Assembly: GCA_902513935.1 (NCBI GenBank)
Contig: CABXOR010000068.1
Location: 1 to 6,586 of the forward strand
DNA from: an uncultured SAR324 cluster bacterium
GTDB taxonomy: Bacteria; SAR324; NAC60-12
Length of the DNA stretch: 6,586 bases
Direction: 5' to 3'
A program made the translations under genes and the position numbers. Positions 1 to 6,123 of the stretch are shown in pieces; the first letter of the stretch is position 1; every line of letters starts with the position of its first letter. A model generated the notes under the pieces. The model was not told the DNA's origin. It worked only from the letters and a program-made list of their open reading frames with translations, and searched no databases.

Positions 1-1
1 G

Positions 2-2188
2 AAGTTGATTACAGAATATGGAAACATTCAATCGGTTTATGAAAATTTGGAAAACATAATTGGAACAAGCCTCAAAGAAAAATTGACTGCAGATCATGAA
101 AATGCACTCTTGTCCAGAGAGCTTGCTACCATTGATTGTCATGTGCCTATTTCGGTCACGCTTGAGGATGTTCATTTGGGTGAAACTGATTTATATGATA
201 ATCCGAAATTTTACGCATTACTGGAAGAATTGGAATTCAGAACTCTGCTAAATCGTCTGCATAAAAAAAGGGCAGCAGGAAGCAAAAAACAGGAAGATGT
301 CAACCTGCGCGAGGATGGAAACAATAAAGAAAAAGGTGAAGGTGAATTTGTAGCGGAAACAGAAGGTGAATGGAATGAGCTTGAAATCAGTTGTTATAAA
401 ATTGAAACTGCTGAACAATTCCGGGCTTACATGTCAGAGGTTCCGGAAGGGAAATGCCTGGCCCTTGCTCTGAATACACAAGGCGAACATCAACTTGAAT
501 TTCAGCTTTTGGGGCTCGCTCTTTGTGCAAATCAGGATCGAGGTATTTATCTTGATTTGAGAAATGCAAATTCAGAGTCAACTGAGATGTTTGAGGAAGT
601 TAAAAAATTACTGGAGTCTGAGGCTTTCCCAAAGATCTTTCATGGTTTGAAAAAAGCCGTGCAACTTTTTACAAACCTTGGCATCGAGTTAAGGGGAATT
701 GGATCTGATGTCATGCTTGCCGCCCACATTACAGATCCATTGGGAAGACGCTATGACTTGGATTATCTGCTGGGCCGTAAATTGAATATGCATCGAAAAC
801 CGATAAAATCAGCTGAGAAGTCATCCCCAGAAAATCAGCTTTCTATGTTTGAGGAAGCCTATAAAGAAGAATCCATTCTGCATTGTGAAAATGCCTCAAT
901 AATTTTACGTCTGTACGGACGGCTTGGAGCCCAACTAGAACAAACTGGAATGGAGGGAGCTTTCCGGAATATTGAAATACCTCTTGCAGGAACTCTTGCG
1001 AAGCTGGAACTGAATGGTGTAAAGCTTGATGTTGATGGTTTGGCAAAAATTGAACTTGAATTTGATGGCCGTTTGGTTGAGCTTCGTCAAAAAATTTTTG
1101 ATTTGGCCGGAGAAGAATTTAATCCTAACTCCATTGTAGAACTACAAAAAATTATTTACGAGAAACTTCGACTGCATGAACGATTTAAGGTAAAACCCAA
1201 AAAAATAAAGCTGGGCAACCAAATGTCTACAGACGAGGAAACCCTGGAAAAATTAGCTGCAGACGAATTGCCCCGCACAATTTTAGCTTACCGCACTCTC
1301 AACAAACTTAAAAACACATATGTAGATCAACTACCAACCTATGTGCATGCTGAAAGCGGGCGTATTCACTCAACTTTTAGGCAGACTGGGACAGCAACAG
1401 GACGTCTTTCATCGGAAAATCCAAATCTGCAAAACATTCCTATCCGTACCAGTGAGGGGCGTCGTATTCGTCGTGCCTTTATAGCGTCGGGAGCAGATAA
1501 GATTCTAATTTCAGCAGACTACAGCCAAATTGAATTGCGTGTAGTTGCTCATTATTCAAAGGATCCAACATTTATGGATGCATATCGACGCAACCTTGAT
1601 ATACATTCATTGACGGCTTCAGCTATCTTCAGTGTGCCAGAACTAGACGTGACGCGAGAAATGCGTTCTCGAGCGAAAGAAGTTAATTTTGGCTTGATTT
1701 ACAGAATGGGTCCGGAGCGGCTTTCAGTTGTAACAAAAACTTCCAAAGTTGAAGCAAAAGAATTTATCGAACGTTATTTCCAGAAATACAGTACCATTCA
1801 TGCCCTCCAGGAAAGATTTTTGGAACAAGCACGCAAAGAGGGTTTTTCAGAAACATTATTCGGGAGAAGACGTTACCTTCCTGAGATAAATGCTAAAGGT
1901 CTCTTGAAAATGATGGCGGAGGGAGCCGCAATCAACACTCCCATCCAGGGTTCTGCTGCAGAAATCATTAAGTTAGCCATGATTGCTGTTGATCAGGGCA
2001 TTCGGGAAAAACAAATGCAGTCCAGAATGATTCTGACAGTCCACGATGAACTGGTCTTTGATACATTAATAGAAGAGGAAGAAGAACTTTGTGAAATGGT
2101 TAAGCATACAATGGAAAATGTAGTTGGACTTGAGGTGCCGCTTCTGGTGGAAATTGGTAAAGGTAAAACATGGATTGATGCACATTGA
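2..2188 (+). CDS. polA: DNA polymerase I, 5'-truncated by the window edge, with degenerate proofreading domain
   Basis: Family A DNA polymerase for Okazaki-fragment processing and repair synthesis. The frame is already open at base 2, and the TTG at base 5 is not the true start: the first residues (L/M-ITEYGN...LKEKL...ALLSRELATI) are the end of the 5'-3' exonuclease domain. About 200 N-terminal residues lie upstream, giving a usual total near 930. Numbering from the TTG: exonuclease tail 1-70; charged linker 86-125; 3'-5' exonuclease-like fold about 126-310; polymerase 320-727. Polymerase motifs are intact: TGRLSS 465-470, motif A DYSQIELR with D505, O-helix R554/K558/F562/Y566, and motif C VHDE with D681/E682. 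They match E. coli R754, K758, F762, Y766, D705 and D882/E883. By alignment, the proofreading ligands D355, E357, D424 and D501 are A155, N157, A218 and N296, so proofreading should be absent. R567 replaces the usual Gly after Y566. Identity is certain; the biochemical consequences are inferred. Confidence 0.97.
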   Translation, partial: KLITEYGNIQSVYENLENIIGTSLKEKLTADHENALLSRELATIDCHVPISVTLEDVHLGETDLYDNPKFYALLEELEFRTLLNRLHKKRAAGSKKQEDVNLREDGNNKEKGEGEFVAETEGEWNELEISCYKIETAEQFRAYMSEVPEGKCLALALNTQGEHQLEFQLLGLALCANQDRGIYLDLRNANSESTEMFEEVKKLLESEAFPKIFHGLKKAVQLFTNLGIELRGIGSDVMLAAHITDPLGRRYDLDYLLGRKLNMHRKPIKSAEKSSPENQLSMFEEAYKEESILHCENASIILRLYGRLGAQLEQTGMEGAFRNIEIPLAGTLAKLELNGVKLDVDGLAKIELEFDGRLVELRQKIFDLAGEEFNPNSIVELQKIIYEKLRLHERFKVKPKKIKLGNQMSTDEETLEKLAADELPRTILAYRTLNKLKNTYVDQLPTYVHAESGRIHSTFRQTGTATGRLSSENPNLQNIPIRTSEGRRIRRAFIASGADKILISADYSQIELRVVAHYSKDPTFMDAYRRNLDIHSLTASAIFSVPELDVTREMRSRAKEVNFGLIYRMGPERLSVVTKTSKVEAKEFIERYFQKYSTIHALQERFLEQARKEGFSETLFGRRRYLPEINAKGLLKMMAEGAAINTPIQGSAAEIIKLAMIAVDQGIREKQMQSRMILTVHDELVFDTLIEEEEELCEMVKHTMENVVGLEVPLLVEIGKGKTWIDAH

Positions 2189-2447
2189 TCTTTGCTTAAC
2201 TCTATAGTTTTTTGATGGAATTGATTCTGATATTTTCGAAAAATAATAACTAAAAACAATCTATTAGCAAAAGAAATACTAGTTAATTTTCTGCAAAACT
2301 ACTAAATTCCCACTTGCTTTTGTAAAAAGGCCTAGTAAAATTCAAATTTGGTCTATATTTCGTATTAATAGAAATTGAAAGAAATAACTTCAAATTCAGA
2401 CAATTTGTAACACTGCATTTCCCGTAGTTTATTAAAAAGGTGGTAAC

Positions 2448-4307
2448 ATGAAAAATAATTTGATTCAGACAATTGTGTTAAGAAAACCAGTTTATTATTT
2501 TTCAGTACTTAGCTGGGTATTGATAATTGGAGCAATTACACTATTCGGAAATAAACTGGAAGCACAAGAGCAGTCAAGCGTTGATCCAGATGCAACTTTA
2601 CCTGTTGTTAAGATGCTCTTAGTGCCTCCAAATGAGCATAAACTGCATGTTTATGTAAACGATGAAAATTTTATATACTGGCCCCAAGATAAACCTATCT
2701 TTTTTTGGCTAGGAACTTCCAGTGACGAGAAAGCCGAACTCTTCCCACTATTACATTCTGGTACCACGAACTCAGCTGGACATTGGAAACAAGATGGAGC
2801 AAATGAATTGGAAAAATACCGAAGTGACGGGCTTAAACTGGAAATCAGCAGTAATCAGTTTGTTCGCTGGCTCCATCACTTCAACAAAAAAGAAACGACG
2901 ATGCGCTTCATCGCTGACGGAGTTGCTCCAGAGAGTCAGTTGAAATTTGTTTCAGAAAAACGACTAAAGAATATCTATGGTCTTTACTTTCCCGGTGATG
3001 CAATCGCAACTTTGAGTGCTACAGATGCAATTTCAGGAGTGGATAAAACATACCTTTCAGTCAATGGAAAAACATTTATACCTTCAGATGGAATGAAATT
3101 CTCCAAAGAAGGATATTATCTGCTTCGACACTATGCGGTAGACAGGGTAGGAAATACTTCGGAAACTTTACAGACCCGTTTTTACATTGATAAAACACCA
3201 CCGGTCACAAATTTAAAAATGGTTAATGCCACCAAAAATATTTTTGGTCCAAAATCAACTTTGTCAATACCAAGTCAAGACACACTTTCTGGTGTCCATG
3301 TAACTTACTATAATTGGAATTCAGGAGAGTTTAAAAGATCTTATAATAATAGAATATTATTTGAAGGTGTGAAAGAAGGTGCAAATATATTACAGTTTTA
3401 TACTGAAGACCTAGTAGGTAACACTGAAGGGATTCACAAAGTAACTCTCGGTTTTGATAAAAATGGTCCGGAAGTTTCGCATGAAATAAAAGGTGATCAG
3501 TTTATTGAAGGTGGAAAAGTTTATTTGTCTTCACGTTCCCAAATATTTCTGAAGGCAGTAGACAAGATGGTTGATGTTCAGTCAATTGAATACAAGGTAA
3601 ATGGTCTTTCATATGGTAACTACGAGATATCTTTTCGACCACCTGTACAAACAGGTGAATTCAAAATGGACTATCAGGGAAACGATATAATTGGTAACAA
3701 ATCTATTCTTGCCTCAGCAAATTTTGTCGTTGATTCACAAAGTCCAACCACACGGCTTATTACTGATGGAGTGACTTACAGGCGTGGTCCCAATGTAATC
3801 TGGGTGAACACAAAAACTCGTATCTCACTGAAAGCAACAGATGATGCCTCTGGAGTTCAGTCAATTTTCTATAAATTTAATGAAAATAAAGAGTTGCTTT
3901 ATAAAGGTCCATTTACTATTTCAGATGAAGGACGTCACACTTTTCAATTCTCATCAGTTGATCATGTCAACAATAAAGAGGTTTTAACACCTGTTCTCCT
4001 TGTAGTTGATGATACACCACCAGAAATAAAGGCTGTTTTCAACAGGTCTGCAGTTGGTAGTGAAGGAGGAGATGGAAAAGATAAAATAGACGTGTACCCA
4101 CTATATACTACACTTTTCCTCAATGCAGATGACAATTCTGCTAAGCTAAAGGGAATTCGTTTTAGTATTAACGGAAGCCCTAAAGAGGCCTATCAGGAAG
4201 CTTTGTTACTGGATAAGTCTGGTAATTATTACGTTATCGTCGAAGCCGAAGACAACCTAGGAAACATTTCTAACAAGAAAATGATTTTTATTGTCAAAGC
4301 AGACTGA
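2448..4307 (+). CDS. Exported OmpL47-type / Ig-like repeat protein (619 aa)
   Basis: Probable secreted or outer-membrane-associated surface protein; function unknown. The ATG follows an AGGTGG site (2438-2443) by 4 bases. The N-terminus is a signal peptide: a basic start, a hydrophobic stretch at about 14-34 and a likely signal peptidase I cut after LEA (residue 39). Residues 40-155 form a Trp/Tyr/Phe-rich region I do not recognise. From about 156 to the end come five beta-rich repeats. Four end at junctions DKTPP (248), DKNGP (337), DSQSP (429) and DDTPP (522), a period of 89-93, and the fifth runs to the C-terminus. Each has an LSATDxxSGV-like strand early and a Y/D-x-VGN-type turn late (VDRVGN, TEDLVGN, GNDIIGN, VDHVNN, AEDNLGN). 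This pattern fits the OmpL47-type beta-barrel/Ig-like repeats named from Leptospira. No lipobox, catalytic motif, LPXTG or C-terminal sorting motif is visible. It is flanked by spacers of 259 and 457 bases, so it is probably transcribed alone. Adhesion or envelope structure is a guess. Confidence 0.85.
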   Translation: MKNNLIQTIVLRKPVYYFSVLSWVLIIGAITLFGNKLEAQEQSSVDPDATLPVVKMLLVPPNEHKLHVYVNDENFIYWPQDKPIFFWLGTSSDEKAELFPLLHSGTTNSAGHWKQDGANELEKYRSDGLKLEISSNQFVRWLHHFNKKETTMRFIADGVAPESQLKFVSEKRLKNIYGLYFPGDAIATLSATDAISGVDKTYLSVNGKTFIPSDGMKFSKEGYYLLRHYAVDRVGNTSETLQTRFYIDKTPPVTNLKMVNATKNIFGPKSTLSIPSQDTLSGVHVTYYNWNSGEFKRSYNNRILFEGVKEGANILQFYTEDLVGNTEGIHKVTLGFDKNGPEVSHEIKGDQFIEGGKVYLSSRSQIFLKAVDKMVDVQSIEYKVNGLSYGNYEISFRPPVQTGEFKMDYQGNDIIGNKSILASANFVVDSQSPTTRLITDGVTYRRGPNVIWVNTKTRISLKATDDASGVQSIFYKFNENKELLYKGPFTISDEGRHTFQFSSVDHVNNKEVLTPVLLVVDDTPPEIKAVFNRSAVGSEGGDGKDKIDVYPLYTTLFLNADDNSAKLKGIRFSINGSPKEAYQEALLLDKSGNYYVIVEAEDNLGNISNKKMIFIVKAD

Positions 4308-4456
4308 TATTAAAAGTTAGTTAGATGATTTGGTGCGTTTTTCTTTCGTTTGAAAAAGATTAAATTAGCTGAATGCTTCTGGCTCCTGCCATTTTAAATG
4401 TCATTTGAAAAAACCGGAATTTTGTTTTGAACTGTTTAGTTTTTGATTCAGATCCA

Positions 4457-4482
4457 CAAAGGTTCTTGAAATAAGGACTTTG
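4457..4482. other. Bulged 10-bp hairpin of unknown role
   Basis: CAAA(g)GTTCTT at 4457-4467 pairs with AAGGACTTTG at 4473-4482 around the loop GAAAT. That gives ten pairs, with one bulged G at 4461 and one G-T wobble. No T-run follows on the + strand and none is suitably placed for the - strand, so it does not look like an intrinsic terminator. It may be a processing or protection structure in the upstream transcript, or chance. Confidence 0.35.
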
Positions 4483-4567
4483 CGCGTGTGTATGTTTGCA
4501 GGTCACTCCTTCCGAAAAATTGTTTATTCCTTACTTAATGATGCAGTAGTAAAAAATCCTAAAACCA

Positions 4568-4650
4568 TGTCATTTTGAGCGAAGCAAAAAATTTTGTTTA
4601 AGAAATCACACAAATTTAATTAAGATTTCTCCCTACAGTCAAAGTAACTG
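4568..4650. repeat. Degraded REP-like interspersed palindromic element
   Basis: The left arm tgtcattttgagcgaagc (4568-4585) matches, from memory, the start of a widespread bacterial extragenic repeat of the form TGTCATTCTGAGCG-AGCGAAGAATCT. The right arm (4623-4650) begins agatttctccct, continues cagtcaaagtaactg, and resembles the partner arm AGATTTCTCCCTTCGGTCGAAATGACA. Reverse-complemented, the right arm pairs with the left arm at roughly two thirds of positions, so the palindrome is eroded. The right arm also folds on itself: ACAGT 4635-4639 with ACTGT 4647-4651. Such elements are non-coding and occur in many copies per genome. Only one copy is in this window, so repeat status rests on recognition rather than on internal evidence. 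Confidence 0.5.
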
Positions 4651-4693
4651 TGAGGATTTAAGACTTATTACAAGACCGTCATTTAATAAACTT

Positions 4694-4720
4694 TTGAAAA
4701 TAATTAAGCTTTGTTACAAT
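4694..4720 (+). promoter_or_regulatory. Candidate sigma-70-type promoter for the RAM-aminotransferase operon
   Basis: TTGAAA at 4694-4699 and TACAAT at 4715-4720 are separated by 15 bases. The -10 box matches the consensus at 5 of 6 positions and the -35 box is good, but the spacer is shorter than the preferred 17. Transcription would start near 4727 and give a leader of about 38 bases ending in the AGGAG site. Background AT-richness makes chance matches common. Confidence 0.4.
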
Positions 4721-4764
4721 AAAAAATACTTTCAGAAAACAATCCGCTTAACAGGAGTAAAATC

Positions 4765-5040
4765 ATGGTTACAGCACTTGTATTATTAAATATAGAGCGT
4801 CAACAAGTTAAATCAATTTCGCAACAACTAGTTGACATGCAAGAAGTCTCAGAGGTCTATTCGGTTGCAGGCAGGTATGATTTAGTGGCGATTGTACGGG
4901 TAAAAAACAATCAGCAAATTGCGGACACAATAACAGTAAAATTTGGAGGACTTAATGGAATTACTGCTACAGAAACATTAATTGCTTTCAACACGTTTTC
5001 GCGACACGATCTGGAACACATGTTTTCAATAGGAGAGTGA
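4765..5040 (+). CDS. Stand-alone Lrp/AsnC ligand-binding (RAM) domain protein (91 aa)
   Basis: The protein is a single RAM/AsnC_trans_reg domain, the alpha-beta module with which Lrp/AsnC regulators bind amino acids and oligomerise. The family pattern is visible: an opening hydrophobic strand (TALVLLNIE), a helix, then EVYSVAGRYDLVAIVRV with the conserved G36-x-Y38-D39 turn, a second helix (QQIADTITVKFGGL), G-I-T-A-T-E-T and a final strand LIAFNTF. The N-terminal helix-turn-helix of full Lrp proteins (usually ~150 aa) is absent. The start is not a truncation: the ATG has an AGGAG site (4753-4757) 7 bases before it, and no HTH-like coding precedes it. The gene ends 6 bases before the aminotransferase start, so the two are probably co-transcribed and perhaps translationally coupled. 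Stand-alone RAM proteins are known in bacteria and archaea and form oligomers. The ligand here, and whether it regulates the aminotransferase or a separate Lrp protein, cannot be read from sequence. Confidence 0.9.
   Translation: MVTALVLLNIERQQVKSISQQLVDMQEVSEVYSVAGRYDLVAIVRVKNNQQIADTITVKFGGLNGITATETLIAFNTFSRHDLEHMFSIGE
5031..5036 (+). promoter_or_regulatory. Ribosome binding site selecting a GTG start
   Basis: AGGAGA lies inside the last codons of the RAM gene, 10 bases before the GTG at 5047. It supports GTG as the aminotransferase start. The first in-frame ATG further in (5101) lacks an equally good site and would remove part of the N-terminus. Position inside the upstream gene allows coupled translation of the pair. 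Confidence 0.65.
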
Positions 5041-5046
5041 GAACAC

Positions 5047-6123
5047 GTGTCAGACTCAAATCTGCAGCAAAGTATAAGAGTCAGGGATACAATTTCCCGG
5101 ATGAGTTTCTATGATCCTCCTCTTGAGAATCGTAATCCGGAAGAGCATTTATTGATGGACTTCAATGAACCTCCGCATCCTCCTCCCAAAGAAGTTATCG
5201 ATAAAATAGCTCATTTCCTGAAAAAGCGCGCCCATGCATATCCTGTCTACGGCGATTTTCTTGAGGTGTTGAGTAAATATACCGGTGCCTCCCATGACAG
5301 TTTACTGCTGACAAATGGTTCGGATCAGGCAATAGACGTCATTTTGCGTTGTTTACTGGAAAATGGTGATGAAGTGGCAATGGTTCAACCTGGATTTGCA
5401 ATGTTTAAGCAAGTTGCAGGAACAATAGGGTGTAAGGTAGTTGGTCCTTTTTTCCCTCCAGATCTTCATTTCCCTCATAAAGAATTGAAAGATGCAGTGA
5501 ATCCACAGACCCGTTTAATTGTGGTCATAAATCCAAATAATCCCACTGGGACCTCTGTTTCGCAGAATCAAATTGAGGATTTGCTAAAAACATTTCCTGA
5601 TGTTCCTGTTCTGGTTGACGAAGCCTATTTCGAATTTACCGGACAAACTTGTGTACCTCTATTACCAAATTATCCAAATTTGATAATAATCCGCACTTTT
5701 TCCAAAGCATTGGGTTTGCCAAGTTTGCGTTTGGGCTATGTAATTGCGAGACAGGACTTTATTGTTCATCTCACAAAAATACGTGGACCTTATGATGTGA
5801 ACCTAGTTGCAGTTTTAGCTGCGCGGGAACAACTGATTCATCCTGAGCATTGGCAAGGTGTCGTAAGGCATCTAATGGATGAGAGTAAACCTGCACTTGA
5901 AAAATATTTTGACGAACAGCAGGTCAAATACTATTCAGGAGCAGCCAATTTTATGCTGGTTGAACCCCATAATATTGTCAAAGCAACTACATTTTTGAAG
6001 GAAAATAAAATACTTGTCAGGATGATGAGTGCTCCCATTTCCCACACTTTTCGGATGAGTCTCAGGATGATGCCGGATATGCGGCGTTTTATGGAAGTTT
6101 ACAGCAGGTTTTTAAACTCTTAA
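5047..6123 (+). CDS. PLP-dependent class I/II aminotransferase, HisC-like (358 aa)
   Basis: Fold-type I aminotransferase closest in pattern to histidinol-phosphate aminotransferase, which transfers an amino group between glutamate and imidazole-acetol phosphate in histidine synthesis. Length (358) is typical of HisC. Visible landmarks: DFNEPPHPPP near 39-48 (cf. NE.P of HisC); YP at 65-66; TNGSDQAID for cofactor phosphate binding; QPGFAMF with an aromatic residue to stack on PLP; NPNNPTG 162-168 with N165; DEAY with D191 and Y194; SKA with the Schiff-base lysine K220; RLGY with R228, spaced 8 from the lysine as in E. coli HisC (K214/R222). The C-terminus has FRMSLRMMPDM where HisC usually has an RI(T/S)(I/V)G strand, so the carboxylate-binding Arg is probably kept but the context diverges. 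Aromatic-amino-acid or CobD-like activity is therefore possible. The start is GTG at 5047, set by AGGAGA at 5031-5036. No other his genes are in view. Pairing with a RAM protein suggests an amino-acid-responsive role (inference). Confidence 0.88.
   Translation: MSDSNLQQSIRVRDTISRMSFYDPPLENRNPEEHLLMDFNEPPHPPPKEVIDKIAHFLKKRAHAYPVYGDFLEVLSKYTGASHDSLLLTNGSDQAIDVILRCLLENGDEVAMVQPGFAMFKQVAGTIGCKVVGPFFPPDLHFPHKELKDAVNPQTRLIVVINPNNPTGTSVSQNQIEDLLKTFPDVPVLVDEAYFEFTGQTCVPLLPNYPNLIIIRTFSKALGLPSLRLGYVIARQDFIVHLTKIRGPYDVNLVAVLAAREQLIHPEHWQGVVRHLMDESKPALEKYFDEQQVKYYSGAANFMLVEPHNIVKATTFLKENKILVRMMSAPISHTFRMSLRMMPDMRRFMEVYSRFLNS

Larger units (their letters stand above)
4308..4764. other. Intergenic region without a gene
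   Basis: The 457 AT-rich bases between the exported-protein gene and the RAM gene show no plausible coding frame on either strand. They hold a weak TTTTTC/GAAAAA inverted repeat shortly after the upstream stop (4338-4357, almost all A-T pairs, so a poor terminator), a bulged hairpin (4457-4482), a degraded REP-like element (4568-4650) and the candidate promoter at the right end. Nothing else is recognisable. Confidence 0.7.

Noticed and set aside
5..7. TTG as the start of polA
   Set aside because: The codons from the edge already encode the tail of the 5'-3' exonuclease domain and the frame is open to base 2. The gene is cut by the window edge.
387..2259. Three - strand open frames within and just past polA
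   Set aside because: They lie opposite a clearly real coding frame, have no start signals and look like shadows.
2341..2368. Possible promoter TTCAAA ... TATTAA before the exported-protein gene
   Set aside because: Both boxes are weak and the spacer is so AT-rich that several equally good pairs exist.
2189..2447. Terminator or small gene in the spacer after polA
   Set aside because: Only A-T palindromes such as TATTTTCGAAAAATA are present, with no stable stem plus T-run and no coding frame.
4338..4357. TTTTTC/GAAAAA inverted repeat as terminator of the exported-protein gene
   Set aside because: The stem is almost wholly A-T, has an 8-base loop and is not followed by a T-run.
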